Shown one piece after another: positions 27,148-36,879 of a DNA stretch of 64,000 nt. Source of the stretch: CAYZGU01 sp964478165. GTDB taxonomy: Bacteria; Poribacteria; WGA-4E; JAJDTR01. The DNA is taken from the NCBI GenBank assembly GCA_964478165.1, contig CAYZGU010000038.1, positions 1 to 64,000 of the forward strand, written 5' to 3'. The notes below the pieces were generated by a model. That model was not told the origin of the DNA. It made no database searches and worked only from the letters and a program-made list of their open reading frames with translations. A program made the translations under genes and the position numbers. How positions within the stretch are numbered: the stretch's first letter is position 1; each line of letters starts with the position of its first letter.

Positions 27148-27912
27148 ATGGATAACATCATCGCTTGCAATTTAGGAAGTTACCGAAAGTTTAGACACAT
27201 CGCATATCAACACCTGGAGTCAATCGGCGTGAGGAACGTAGAGATTGGTTTGCCCCCATTGAACAAAGTCGATGAAGTCATCGGCGAATTGCGCTCGCAT
27301 GGGCTTACCGCAACTAGCCTGATGGCACCATGCAAGCTTCAGGATGTGAACGTCGTATCAGATTTTGAAACGACGCTGGAAATCGCAGACAAAATGGGAG
27401 CCAAAATCGTCTTTGTGAGTGTTCGTACCGACAACCATGACCGAGACACAATCTACCTCCGTCTAAGGGAAATCGGAGAGAAAGCTGCTCCATCAGGCAT
27501 CAAGGTCTGCCTGGAAACACATCCCGACATGGCACATAATGGCGATGTTGCACTGGAGACCATGCTTGGGGTTAATCACTCGAATGTGTGCATCAACTTC
27601 GACACAGGCAACGTATATTACTACAATCACAATGTCACCGCTTCTGGCGAACTCGAGAAGATTATAGACCACGTTGGTGCTGTGCATCTGAAGGATACCG
27701 ACGGCGGTTATGAGACCTGGAATTTTCCCGGACTCGGAGAGGGTATTGTTGATTTCACTGAAGTCTTTCGCATTCTGAACAAGAACGGATTCTACGGCCC
27801 ATTTACTATGGAATTGGAAGGCATACGAGGCGAGCAGATTGACGAGTCTGGTGTGCAGGCGAGAGTTAAAAACTCCCTTGAACACCTTAGAAATATTAAA
27901 GCAATGACGTAG
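27148..27912 (+). CDS. Sugar phosphate isomerase/epimerase family (xylose isomerase-like TIM barrel)
   Basis: 254 residues, PF01261 type TIM barrel. The metal-binding residues appear in order: CLETHPDM (Glu/His), NFDTGNVYYYN (Asp), VGAVHLKDTDGG (His/Asp) and the C-terminal MELEG (Glu). An AAGGAG site stands 8-9 nt before the ATG. Family members epimerise or isomerise sugars and inosose. The substrate is unknown; no partner lies in an operon with it, though Gfo/Idh and inositol-phosphate synthase genes occur elsewhere in the window. Confidence 0.85.
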   Translation: MDNIIACNLGSYRKFRHIAYQHLESIGVRNVEIGLPPLNKVDEVIGELRSHGLTATSLMAPCKLQDVNVVSDFETTLEIADKMGAKIVFVSVRTDNHDRDTIYLRLREIGEKAAPSGIKVCLETHPDMAHNGDVALETMLGVNHSNVCINFDTGNVYYYNHNVTASGELEKIIDHVGAVHLKDTDGGYETWNFPGLGEGIVDFTEVFRILNKNGFYGPFTMELEGIRGEQIDESGVQARVKNSLEHLRNIKAMT

Positions 27913-27948
27913 TACGGAACTTGACAGCGTTCTGGACGAAAACCTACA

Positions 27949-27980
27949 GAATTAATAGGCATATGAATCTTGATTAATTC
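27949..27980 (+). terminator. Weak AT-rich hairpin downstream of the isomerase gene
   Basis: GAATTAAT (27949-27956) pairs exactly with ATTAATTC (27973-27980) across 16 nt, followed by CATTTTT. The stem is AT-only, so termination strength is doubtful. Confidence 0.3.
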
Positions 27981-28175
27981 CATTTTTCGAACTGCTGATA
28001 TAGGCCAGAAGCGTCTGGTACCTTTGGACGTTTTTATCTCGTTCTCTTAAGCACTAGCACATTTTCTCGTCCAGACAAATGGGATTATGGACGAATTTTT
28101 AAAAGGAAACTCGAAGCAGTTGTAACGTGATGAAAGAGATCTCGCTGCACTGCCAAACCACTGGAGTCTATTCTA

Positions 28176-28931
28176 ATGCAATTGCAAGCACGTTTGAGGC
28201 TTTTTTCTGTGATTGTTACGACACTACTAGTTGTCCCTTTTTTGCTCTTTGCTAACTTCGAAGATGGTCTTATTGGTCATTACTCTATGGAGGGAAAAGA
28301 TAAAGTCCTCAGGGATGCGAGTGCGAATGGGAATCACGGACAGATTTTTACCGCTAAACGGACGAAGAATGGCAAATTCGGTTCAGGCCTATTCTTCGAC
28401 GATCAATCGAAAAGTGCGATAATTCATAAAACAGAGCGTTTACGAGTCGAGGACGATTTTACCGTAGCCTTCTGGGTCAAGGCGACGAACCTCGATTTCG
28501 CTGGAGAAAATCGGGCTATTTACAAAGAAGGTCAATATAACATAGATCTCCTTCACGGCGCAGGCCGCATGGAGATTCGAACAGGTGGAGCATGGAAAGG
28601 CACCGGTGCAGGCGAGAGGTTGATACTGGACGAATGGCATCATATCGTTGCGACATTCCTAAAGGGTACCGCGACATACTATAAAGATGGGTCTCAGATG
28701 GGAAACGCCGTCGGCCTTGGGAAGATTCAGGCAACCAATTCAAGAATTCAAATTGGTCATATGGGACTAAAGTCATTTGAAGGTGTGATGGATGAATTGC
28801 GAATCTACAATCGCGGATTTAAGGCCAAGGAAGTCAAGCAACTATTTGAACTAGAGCCCGACCGGTCTCAATCCGTATTACTCTTGCATTCTTTAGCGAC
28901 ACAATGGGCAGGCATGAAATGGCCTCAATAA
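28176..28931 (+). CDS. Secreted LamG-domain protein with variant TTW C-terminal tail
   Basis: 251 residues. An N-terminal signal peptide (VIVTTLLVVPFLLFA) is followed by a single concanavalin-like LamG domain: GLIGHYSMEG, a central FTVAFWVKA, EWHHIVATF, TYYKDG and GVMDELRIYNRGF. LamG domains bind glycans or proteins outside the cell. The last residues read SLATQWAGMKWPQ, a divergent form of the tail found on five other secreted proteins in this window (see findings). A GGAG site lies 9 nt upstream of the ATG. It stands alone, convergent with the FAH-family gene. Confidence 0.8.
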   Translation: MQLQARLRLFSVIVTTLLVVPFLLFANFEDGLIGHYSMEGKDKVLRDASANGNHGQIFTAKRTKNGKFGSGLFFDDQSKSAIIHKTERLRVEDDFTVAFWVKATNLDFAGENRAIYKEGQYNIDLLHGAGRMEIRTGGAWKGTGAGERLILDEWHHIVATFLKGTATYYKDGSQMGNAVGLGKIQATNSRIQIGHMGLKSFEGVMDELRIYNRGFKAKEVKQLFELEPDRSQSVLLLHSLATQWAGMKWPQ

Positions 28932-29233
28932 GCAGCGTAGAGGTGGTTCAATATTGGCAATCATAGCAAGGCATGTTTTTGATGTTAGTCGGTGCCTTTC
29001 ACTGAGCAACATGCTCAGTATCTTGATACTTCCACGGGTTCTTGTTGAGCTACTACCGGAATACAATCGGGGATTTACCAACCCCCTAGAAACCGACAGC
29101 AGCCCGATTTGCTCACAATTCAAAATCCTGTGTGGTCGCAGCCGGGCTGCGTAATTTTGCGCATACGATCGGCGCGGTCGTTGACAAAGACTCTCCAATT
29201 ACGTGTTAACTCAGATTCCAGGTTTTCTGACGT
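28932..29233. other. Convergent intergenic region
   Basis: Between the LamG gene and the 3' end of the leftward FAH gene. It holds the small hairpin at 29137-29151 and nothing else recognised. Confidence 0.4.
29137..29151 (+). terminator. Possible intrinsic terminator
   Basis: CGCAGC (29137-29142) and GCTGCG (29146-29151) form a 6-bp GC-rich stem with a 3-nt loop, followed by TAATTTT. It lies about 200 nt after the LamG stop. Confidence 0.35.
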
Positions 29234-30079
29234 TTAGGAATCCCAGGTACGTTGAAGCGAGTCATGAATATTAACCGTCAAAGCCGGTCCGAATCCTTCT
29301 ATCTCCAAACGTAGGGTGTAACCGTCCTGAATGGGTGACAGAGCTTCGTGATGAGTGCCAGTCGATACAACATCCCCTGGTTCAAGTGTCAAAACGTTGG
29401 TAACTTCCTGCAGGATTTCAGGAATGTGGCGTGCCATGGAGTTCGAGGAAAAATCGTGCTTAAGCTCGTCGTTCACCCAGAAGCGAATGCCAAGCTGATT
29501 GGGATCTTCGATCTCATCCGCCGTGACCAGTGCCGGACCCATTGGGCCAAAAGTGTGCCAACTTTTTCCCAGAAAAAACCCGCCATGCGGCCACCGTGCT
29601 GAGCCGTCCACAAATTGCGTATAGCCAAAAACGTAATCCATCGCGTTGGCTTGGGAAATCCGGGCTGCTTTTTTCCCAATAACAAGCGCAAGCTCTGGCT
29701 CAAAATGGAAAACAGTGGCTTCGGCTGATGGAAATTCGGACGTTTCACCCGTTCCGATAACGGCGGTGGGAGACTTTAAAAACGCATCAAATCTCCCTCG
29801 GTCGGGAGATGCCGGTTCGATGTAATTTCCGGCAAGGCACACCAGCTGACCGGGACGCGGGAGTGGGGCTCTGAGTCGAACGTCGTCGATTGATAGCTCT
29901 TCCTGTTCACAAAGCAATCCTTCTATTTTAGGCCGCAAATTTCCAAAATCTTCAATAACCATTTTGATAAGTTCCTGGGGCGTGTGATAGGATATCCCTT
30001 CCAATGCGGCAGCAACATCGATAATCTTATTTCCTTGTATTACCCCCAGCTGATAGTCGTTGAAAAACGCGAGCTTCAT
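29234..30079 (-). CDS. Fumarylacetoacetate hydrolase family protein
   Basis: 281 residues from the ATG at 30079, which has an AAGGAG site 8 nt upstream; the frame extends to 30145 but lacks support there. FAH fold with metal ligands in HFEPELALVIGK (Glu-x-Glu) and FVDGSARWP (Asp), and the GPMGPALVTADEI and DVVSTGTHHEAL blocks. Relatives hydrolyse or decarboxylate 2-oxo acids with a C-C bond cleavage, for example in aromatic or sugar-acid degradation. It is the last gene of the leftward run starting at 38181, separated from the MetE-like gene by ~350 bp, so it may have its own promoter. Confidence 0.85.
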   Translation of the reverse strand: MKLAFFNDYQLGVIQGNKIIDVAAALEGISYHTPQELIKMVIEDFGNLRPKIEGLLCEQEELSIDDVRLRAPLPRPGQLVCLAGNYIEPASPDRGRFDAFLKSPTAVIGTGETSEFPSAEATVFHFEPELALVIGKKAARISQANAMDYVFGYTQFVDGSARWPHGGFFLGKSWHTFGPMGPALVTADEIEDPNQLGIRFWVNDELKHDFSSNSMARHIPEILQEVTNVLTLEPGDVVSTGTHHEALSPIQDGYTLRLEIEGFGPALTVNIHDSLQRTWDS

Positions 30080-30432
30080 CTCATTATCTCCTTCTTGGTA
30101 TGGTAGAGTGTGCTGCAGCATCCGAAGAAACTGTGGCACAGACACGAAATTGTTGTTAAAACAAATTGGCTAGGTTCGGCGACCCCGTTCCTTGGCGGCA
30201 TGTCTTTTGACAGGGACCGATTCCGCGAGGCGATGACCGAGCGCTTCAGCGCCGCATACCTGACATAATTTAGGAGCTCCCCCGCCAAGCCTAGAATGGC
30301 TCCCTCAATAGAGGTCCGCCACAATCAGATGCGCGAGTCTGTGTTAACTACCCGAAGTATAGAGGGTCAAGTCCTTAATTATGGTACCATGGGGAATTCA
30401 GTTTTTTTCTCATCACAATACGTAAGTCGCTT
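30080..30432. other. Intergenic stretch with no recognised feature
   Basis: Lies between the MetE-like and FAH-family genes, both leftward. I see no gene, promoter of good quality or hairpin terminator. Confidence 0.35.
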
Positions 30433-31512
30433 TCAACTGATACTTTCCAGGCTTGATCCATACTTCGCACGAAGTATTTCACCGGCAACAACCTCATTAC
30501 GCAATTTTCTATACGCTTCATCAATGGGGATGTCTGCCGCACTACCTGGGGAAAATCCGCAATCAGGGTGTATGAAAAGTCTTTCAGCACCGACAAACTC
30601 GAGTGCCTTTTCAACGCGCGAAACGATCTTCTCAGGCGCATCTATCTTTTCGCCCCGGCAATCCACACAGCCAAGTCCAATAGCCTTATCTTCTGGGATT
30701 TCACGCAGCACATCATAATCTCCAGCAACGGGAATGGCAAACTCAAACATATAGGCATTGACATTCAGTCGGTTGAGGGAATCGATTATGGGTTCGTAAC
30801 CACCTTCGCCCACCCAACCATCTCTCCCTTTGTTTCGACGGCAGAGATGAATTGCAGTGTTCATGTCGTCAAAACCTTTTAGAATCTCGTTAAGCAAGTC
30901 GACACAGAGATCCATTTCATATTCAGGATTCTTGTATTGATTCCGAATGCGCTCGTCAACGAAGAGACAGAGGTGCGGGTCGTCGAATTGCACGTAGCGA
31001 ACCCCAGCTGTTCGGAGGATTTCGAGTTCGCTCCGCAGGATGGGGATAAGATCCTCCATAAACTTCTCACGAGTTGGGTAGGCACCACTGCTCTTTTCGG
31101 AATTCCACATCCGCTGTCCCAGGAGATATGGAGATGGGATCGCCACCTTTGGTTCACATTGGCTATGTTGTCGGATAAAGGCCGCCTCTTTTGCAATTAG
31201 GCCAGGATTGCGAGGCGAAATTGGCCCAGTTACGATTGTCCACGGTTGATTTCCACGATAACCGACTTCAAAACCATCACAGATGTCGGCGATGACACCA
31301 ATATAGCTCAAGCGCCGCCACTCGCCATCGCTGATGATGTCAAGCCCTGCCGATTCTTGCATTGCAATGACATAGGCTACTGCGGCATCCAATCTGCGCG
31401 AGAATTCTGCCTCGCCCAGATTGCTCCGGGTTTCTGGTTTCAGTAAATCTCGTACAAATTCGGGACGCGGCATTGATCCTACAACAGATGAAGCGAAAGG
31501 TTTAGCGAACAT
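30433..31512 (-). CDS. MetE-like cobalamin-independent methyltransferase (C-terminal catalytic domain only)
   Basis: 359 residues matching the zinc-dependent barrel of MetE without the N-terminal half. The four zinc ligands are visible: His222 and Cys224 (IHLCRRN), Glu257 (YMFEFA) and Cys318 (HPDCGFS). SSVVGSMPRP at the N-terminus and FDDPH are also typical. Such short forms transfer methyl groups to thiols from donors other than the polyglutamyl folate, and many have unknown substrates. The ATG overlaps the stop of the nucleotidyltransferase gene as TAATG and has a GGAGG site, so translation is coupled. The link to the inositol-phosphate and nucleotidyltransferase genes is unexplained. Confidence 0.82.
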   Translation of the reverse strand: MFAKPFASSVVGSMPRPEFVRDLLKPETRSNLGEAEFSRRLDAAVAYVIAMQESAGLDIISDGEWRRLSYIGVIADICDGFEVGYRGNQPWTIVTGPISPRNPGLIAKEAAFIRQHSQCEPKVAIPSPYLLGQRMWNSEKSSGAYPTREKFMEDLIPILRSELEILRTAGVRYVQFDDPHLCLFVDERIRNQYKNPEYEMDLCVDLLNEILKGFDDMNTAIHLCRRNKGRDGWVGEGGYEPIIDSLNRLNVNAYMFEFAIPVAGDYDVLREIPEDKAIGLGCVDCRGEKIDAPEKIVSRVEKALEFVGAERLFIHPDCGFSPGSAADIPIDEAYRKLRNEVVAGEILRAKYGSSLESIS

Positions 31513-32264
31513 TAATGCCTCCAAAGCCTGTGTGCAAGTTCGAAGTCCTCTTGTGTATCAATCTCCATGTACCCTCCGGCCGTATCAACATGTACCATCT
31601 CCACCCCTGCCTCAATCATGTCCTGGAGCAGATGAATTAGGTAGGATTTTTCAAATGTCGGAGCCCCTCTAAATGGTTCGCCACTGTAGCGCTGACGACA
31701 TTGGTGATAGTGGGTCCGCAAGAGGCGAGCTCCTTCCACCGAGAACTTAGCTACTCCAATGTACTCTCCGTATGCATCTGATTCAGCGATATCCCGATGA
31801 ATTTTGGTGACCACATCGTTCTGTGCTATCACTTTTTCCGCGTCCTCGGTGGGATGTTTCGTGCGATGTCTGTACCGCTCCAACCACTCCGTATCCACTC
31901 CGAGTGAGATATCACCGTCGTTGAAAATGAGTTTTTCGATAATATTAGGCGTGAAGAGAATGTCCGAATAGCAACAGATAAACGGCTCTTCCATCTCCGC
32001 TTCAGCGGCCATTAGGGACATAAGTATGTTGTTATTTTGCCAGTTGAAATTGTGATAGAATTCGAGCTGTGGGTAACTCCTCCGCACACTCTCGATCTGA
32101 TATCCGCCGATAAAGCAAATACGCTGAACGTCATTCTGCGCAAATGCCTTAAGCATCCAGTCAAGAATACGCTGGCCCTTAACCTCAGCAAAGCATTTGG
32201 GCGCGCTTGCCGTTGTGGGCATGAGGCGCGCACCCCTCCCAGCCCCGATGATAATTGCCTTCAT
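31512..32264 (-). CDS. Sugar/polyol-phosphate nucleotidyltransferase (LicC-like)
   Basis: 250 residues, NTP_transf_3 type. MKAIIIGAGRGARL is the nucleotide-binding loop, followed by APKCFAEVKGQRILDW, the CCYSDILF metal-binding block, and a DTAGGYMEIDTQEDFELA C-terminus typical of phosphocholine or inositol-1-phosphate cytidylyltransferases. Next to an inositol-phosphate synthase gene, a CTP:inositol-1-phosphate cytidylyltransferase role is an attractive inference, but the nucleotide and substrate cannot be read from sequence. It lies ~90 bp downstream of the bicupin gene and overlaps the MetE-like gene by one base. Confidence 0.8.
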   Translation of the reverse strand: MKAIIIGAGRGARLMPTTASAPKCFAEVKGQRILDWMLKAFAQNDVQRICFIGGYQIESVRRSYPQLEFYHNFNWQNNNILMSLMAAEAEMEEPFICCYSDILFTPNIIEKLIFNDGDISLGVDTEWLERYRHRTKHPTEDAEKVIAQNDVVTKIHRDIAESDAYGEYIGVAKFSVEGARLLRTHYHQCRQRYSGEPFRGAPTFEKSYLIHLLQDMIEAGVEMVHVDTAGGYMEIDTQEDFELAHRLWRH

Positions 32265-32351
32265 ACTTAATTGCTCCGTACGGCTCTTCCGAGTAAGACA
32301 AATCCAAGCATTTATTCAGGAATAGATATTGTCCATAGCAACAAACAATAT

Positions 32352-33068
32352 CTATCCGGCCATAATCATATAGCTCAACCACTCCTGATGTGGATTCGAA
32401 ATCTTGTAAGTCGTCTCCCTAGGAACATGAATCATGTCACCCTCAGTAATCTCCTGATCTTCGCCATTACTTTGAAACACTCCTCGGTTCTCGAGCACGT
32501 AGTATACCTGTTCAATATCAGTGAAGCAACGCTCGATAGCCGTACCTCCTGGTTGGATTGACTCGCGATCGATGAAGTCCATCCCTCGCAAACAACCAAC
32601 ATCATCCTGACCTGCGCGTCCCAATTGATGCCAGCGAATTGCGCCTGCGCCGTCTCCTATTGGCGGAACATCTTTCCAGTTGCGAATGAGGATTTCGCTT
32701 CCTCCAGCCTCGGCATGCGCACTGATTACATGATGCTCGAGCCACGATTCGTTGTCATTGATCATTTGATGATGGATATGTGGTGGAAGGTAAACCGCGT
32801 CACCAGCCTCCGCAGTATAACGTTTGTCGTCAAACAATATTTCCCCGTGGCCGCTCAGAACGTAATACACCTGCTCCAAATGCGCGTGTTTGTGATAATC
32901 TGACGTCTTGCGCCCCTGAAGCGAGTGTCGGGCAAAACCAACAAGGTTTTCTAAGCGATCGCGGCTATCATCGCTCCCTTCTTCAACCAATCGATAACCG
33001 CCCCAGTGCACCGCACTGAGGTGGGAAATATCAGGCTGAACATCTCGCCAGTTGATTATAGAGACCAT
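32352..33068 (-). CDS. Bicupin protein
   Basis: 238 residues with two cupin modules. The first has a full metal site (HKHAHLEQVYYVLSGHGEI, then AVYLPPHIHHQM). The second is a degenerate copy: ERCFTDIEQVYYVLENRG replaces the histidines with other residues, so it probably binds no metal. Bicupins include isomerases, dioxygenases and sugar-binding proteins; no specific activity can be assigned. The start at 33068 (MVSIINW) is preferred over 33089. It sits between inositol-phosphate synthase and the nucleotidyltransferase, suggesting a step in the same pathway. Confidence 0.8.
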   Translation of the reverse strand: MVSIINWRDVQPDISHLSAVHWGGYRLVEEGSDDSRDRLENLVGFARHSLQGRKTSDYHKHAHLEQVYYVLSGHGEILFDDKRYTAEAGDAVYLPPHIHHQMINDNESWLEHHVISAHAEAGGSEILIRNWKDVPPIGDGAGAIRWHQLGRAGQDDVGCLRGMDFIDRESIQPGGTAIERCFTDIEQVYYVLENRGVFQSNGEDQEITEGDMIHVPRETTYKISNPHQEWLSYMIMAG

Positions 33069-33184
33069 CCCCTCTCCTCTAACTTTCAATACGAAAAAAC
33101 GATTGAACTAAGGCAGGCTGTATTCTGAAGACAGACCAATCGCGGTCTGTCCAGATCTGTTCACGCTTTCAATAACCCCTGGAG

Positions 33185-34267
33185 TTACCGTTCTCGCTTA
33201 CCATCGACGAATTCCTGTAACTGCTCGAGGGCAAGTCCATCCTGATCGATGGAGATTGGTGGGTGCTTGGTTAGCACAGCTGAGGCTGTATGAAGGGGGC
33301 CGGAAACTCCCCGGTCAAGTCCCAACTTCATGTATCGAACCATGTCGGATATGACACCGCCAAAATTCGCACTGTCTTCTACTTCAAGTTTCGCCTCTAG
33401 GTGCAGTGGTGCCCCTCCAAAATTGACCCCGTCAATATAGAAAATTGCGGTTTTACGGTCCCCCATCAAATCAACATAAGAAAATCCGGTGGCAATCTCC
33501 GTATCCGGAGTAACCAGTGTTTCGAGAGCTTCTTTCTTGGTCTTGTGCTTTGATTGTCCGCGGTGTACTAGGTTGTAAAAATCTGTATTGCCGGCATAAT
33601 TTACCTGATAGGTCCGTTCGACATGAATGCCTCTGGCCTTTAATAATTGAAGCAGTGCTCGGTGAATCGCTGTTCCGCCTAGTTGGCTTTTTACGTCGTC
33701 ACCGATTAGTGGGACATTATTCTCGACCGCGGCTTGTTGGTAAACAGGATCACAAACTATCAATTCGGGCATACCGTTAATAAATCCAATTTTGGCTTCT
33801 TTAATGGCCGCATCCGCGTAGAATCTGGCCGCGTCAGCAGAAGCAGTCGGCAAAAAATTCAATAACATCTCCGCCTGGCTTTCCCGGAGAATCTGAGCAA
33901 CGTCTACCGGTTCTTGATTCGCGACTTGGACGAATTCCGCAAGCGCAGGAGTTACGCCGTCCATCACCGGTCCCATTTGGACTGTTACACCACAATCGGG
34001 CACTTGGATGTCGGGATACCGGTAAGCGATGTTACCTCCGGAAAAAATCGCACGCGATAGATCCGTGCCTACACGACGTGCATCTACATCAAAGGCAGCT
34101 ACCGGAACAATATCCGTGACCTTATATCCACCGATGTCAACACTAATAAGTCCCGGAGAGTCTGCCCCAAGCTTGCGATAATGGGAAAGTCCTTGAATTA
34201 AAGCACTAGAACAGTTCCCGACACCTACGATGGCGACCCGTATTGGCCTATCTGCTTCCCATGTCAT
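33185..34267 (-). CDS. Inositol-3-phosphate synthase (myo-inositol-1-phosphate synthase)
   Basis: 360 residues, prokaryotic MIPS length. N-terminal NAD-binding VAIVGVGNCSSALIQGL, then GDDVKSQLGGTAIHR and NYAGNTDFYNL, signature blocks of the catalytic domain, and VNFGGAPLHLEAKLEVED near the C-terminus. The enzyme converts glucose 6-phosphate to 1D-myo-inositol 3-phosphate. It follows the fused E1 gene by ~80 bp and precedes the bicupin and nucleotidyltransferase genes in the same leftward run, so the run probably makes an inositol-derived compound. Confidence 0.93.
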   Translation of the reverse strand: MTWEADRPIRVAIVGVGNCSSALIQGLSHYRKLGADSPGLISVDIGGYKVTDIVPVAAFDVDARRVGTDLSRAIFSGGNIAYRYPDIQVPDCGVTVQMGPVMDGVTPALAEFVQVANQEPVDVAQILRESQAEMLLNFLPTASADAARFYADAAIKEAKIGFINGMPELIVCDPVYQQAAVENNVPLIGDDVKSQLGGTAIHRALLQLLKARGIHVERTYQVNYAGNTDFYNLVHRGQSKHKTKKEALETLVTPDTEIATGFSYVDLMGDRKTAIFYIDGVNFGGAPLHLEAKLEVEDSANFGGVISDMVRYMKLGLDRGVSGPLHTASAVLTKHPPISIDQDGLALEQLQEFVDGKRER

Positions 34268-34348
34268 AATTGACTCCTTTTTTCTTTTAAGTTAAATGAT
34301 AATTCGAATTTGGTTTCGAGTCCACGGCCTGTTTAACATTCATGTCAC

Positions 34349-36805
34349 CTAGACTCCAAGCCTATTACGCTTTACAACTTCTTCCAAACTTTGTATGTTG
34401 CTCACCTTGCGATCTGAAAGCGGGAGGATTCGCTCATGGATGGCATCGATAATCCAATCGGTTTGGGGGAAAAACGCTGCCTCCAATTCCGCGGGTGGTG
34501 TAATCCAATTACGAGCGCCTACCACAACAATGGGGCCATCTAGATGGTTGAAAGCTAGCTGGCTGATGTTTGAGGCAATTGTGTGCAAGAACGAACCTCT
34601 CTCACACGCGTCTGACGCAAGCACAACTTTGCCTGTCTTCTCAACTGAAACAATGATCTTTTCATAGTTCAATGGATTGATAAACCGTGCATCAATGACT
34701 TCAGTCGAAATGCCGTGTTCACTTTCTAGGATTTCTGCCGCTTCGAGCGCCCTGTAGAGCGTTGCCCCTACCGTAATAATGGTCAAATCCTTGCCCCGAC
34801 GGCGAATCGCCGGCTCTCCCATCTCAACTTCATAATACTCGCGCGGAACACCGTCTTCGACGAGAGTTTCTGGCTCGGAGTAGAGACGTTGGCTTTCAAA
34901 AAAGACAACGGGGTCTGTTCCACGCAACGCTAGGCTCAGCATACCCTTGGCATCATAGGCTGTCGCCGGAAACATTACTTTCAAACCGGGCACATGTGCC
35001 ACAATGGAACTCCAATCCTGGGAATGCTGTGCACCATACTTTGATCCAACGGATACGCGCAACACCAAGGGCATCTGCAGAACATTGGCTGACATTGATT
35101 GCCACTTGGCCATTTGGTTGAAAATCTCATCGCCGGCCCGTCCCATAAAATCGCAATACATTAGCTCCGCCACCACTCGACCGCCGCAAAGCGCATAGCC
35201 AACAGCAGTTCCCACGATTGCTCCTTCGGATATCGGCGAATTAAACAATCGGTGATATGGCAAACACTCTGTTAAACCACGATAGACACTAAATGCCCCA
35301 CCCCAGTCGCGATTTTCTTCGCCGTAGGCAATCATTGTGGGGTCTTCATAAAAACGATGTGCCATGGCTTCAAACAGCGCTTCGGCATAGGTCAACGTCT
35401 GAAGTTTGGGTAGCGGCTTTCCAGATTTCAAACCAAATCGATGTTTGGTTAACGTAGTCTTGAGACGACTTTCAGATTTCGGAATAAGGACTTCCGAATC
35501 GCCGTCGGCCAGGCGATTCTTGAATTGATTAGAGAACATCATTTCTCCGATAGTGTCCACTTGGACGTTAACGCGCGGAGAAACCTCCAAGTTGGTAGCG
35601 GCCTCAAACACCTTCACTAGCCTTTCGCTAATATCATCGTGGAAGGCAGCCAGATCTTCATCATCGGCATATCCATTTTGCTTAAGATACTCTCCATAAT
35701 GAGTCAGCGCGTCTTGCTGTCGCCACAGATCCATTTCTGAGTTATCACGATACGAGGATGCATCCGAAGGTGAATGGCCTGAGAATCGATACGTCACTGT
35801 ATCTAGCAAAACAGGACCATCTCCAGCTTCGAGAATTTTTCGTTTTCGGTCGATTGCGTCGGCCACGGCAAGGGGATTGTATCCATCGACGCGTTCCGCG
35901 TGCATGGCCTCTGGATTAACACCCGTTCCTACACGCGCCAGAATTCCAAAGCCCATCGTTTCGCCCTTGGATTGTCCGCCCATGCCGTAGAAGTTGTTCA
36001 TAAAATTGAAGAGAATAGGAGGATTCCCGCCCACTTCAGTATCCCACAGGGTGCGATACTGGTCCATGGCGGCAAAGGTTATGGCCTCCCACACCGGACC
36101 ACAACCCATCGATGCGTCACCAATATTGGCAATTACGATGCCGGGCTTTCGATTCACTCGCTTAAAGAGGGCGGCACCTGTTGCAATGTCTGCCGACCCA
36201 CCGACAATGGCATTATTGGGCATAACACCAAACGGTGGAAAAAAAGCGTGCATGGACCCCCCCATTCCCTTGTTGACTCCGTTTTCCCTCCCAAATATCT
36301 CTGCTAGCGTGCCATAAAGAATGTAGTTTATCGCTAAATCTTTCGCATGTCCCTTGCTGAAACTCTCCACTACCCGCAAAGGTTCTCCGCCCATGTATGA
36401 CGTCATGATATCTGTCAGTTCGTCCTCGTTCAACTTTTCAATTGCTGAGAGGCTTTTTGCCAGGATTTCGCCGTGACTCCGGTGAGAACCAAAGATAAAA
36501 TCCTCCGGGGACAGGTGGTAACATTGCCCTACGGCAGCAGCTTCTTGGCCAATCGATAGATGCGCCGGGCCCAGGTGGTCGTATTCTAACCCTTTGTAGG
36601 CCCCCTCTTTCTTAACCGAATCCAGCATAGTCTCAAACTCGCGAATGTACACCATGTCGCGATAGATGCGCACGAGTTTCTTTACACCATGCTTCTTTCT
36701 TTCGCGTTTGGGATCTGAAACGTAGGAATTTACTGGTATTTCTTGGCTCTTAACAACGGATTTCTCACGCACTTCAGAAGGATTTATGGTAAGCGACTTG
36801 GGCAT
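34349..36805 (-). CDS. 2-oxo acid dehydrogenase E1, fused alpha and beta subunits
   Basis: 818 residues. The alpha part (~45-440) has the thiamine-diphosphate motif GDASMGCGPVWEAI ending in FNFMNN, plus RFSGHSPSDASSYRD. The beta part (~490-818) starts at LTYAEALFEAMAHR and contains GEENRDWGG, FNSPISEGAIVG and TEVIDARFINPLNYE. The fused form is longer than usual (~670-700) because of a ~45-residue N-terminal extension and a linker. It decarboxylates a 2-oxo acid and passes the acyl group to the E2 encoded just upstream (75 bp). No E3 is present, so lipoamide dehydrogenase must come from elsewhere. The substrate (pyruvate, branched-chain oxo acid, acetoin) is not evident. Confidence 0.92.
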   Translation of the reverse strand: MPKSLTINPSEVREKSVVKSQEIPVNSYVSDPKRERKKHGVKKLVRIYRDMVYIREFETMLDSVKKEGAYKGLEYDHLGPAHLSIGQEAAAVGQCYHLSPEDFIFGSHRSHGEILAKSLSAIEKLNEDELTDIMTSYMGGEPLRVVESFSKGHAKDLAINYILYGTLAEIFGRENGVNKGMGGSMHAFFPPFGVMPNNAIVGGSADIATGAALFKRVNRKPGIVIANIGDASMGCGPVWEAITFAAMDQYRTLWDTEVGGNPPILFNFMNNFYGMGGQSKGETMGFGILARVGTGVNPEAMHAERVDGYNPLAVADAIDRKRKILEAGDGPVLLDTVTYRFSGHSPSDASSYRDNSEMDLWRQQDALTHYGEYLKQNGYADDEDLAAFHDDISERLVKVFEAATNLEVSPRVNVQVDTIGEMMFSNQFKNRLADGDSEVLIPKSESRLKTTLTKHRFGLKSGKPLPKLQTLTYAEALFEAMAHRFYEDPTMIAYGEENRDWGGAFSVYRGLTECLPYHRLFNSPISEGAIVGTAVGYALCGGRVVAELMYCDFMGRAGDEIFNQMAKWQSMSANVLQMPLVLRVSVGSKYGAQHSQDWSSIVAHVPGLKVMFPATAYDAKGMLSLALRGTDPVVFFESQRLYSEPETLVEDGVPREYYEVEMGEPAIRRRGKDLTIITVGATLYRALEAAEILESEHGISTEVIDARFINPLNYEKIIVSVEKTGKVVLASDACERGSFLHTIASNISQLAFNHLDGPIVVVGARNWITPPAELEAAFFPQTDWIIDAIHERILPLSDRKVSNIQSLEEVVKRNRLGV

Positions 36806-36879
36806 TCTATTCTTGGTTTCCTGAACTTAGTAAAATGTATGAATCACAGGGAGGAATTAGAAACATTAATTTACAGATT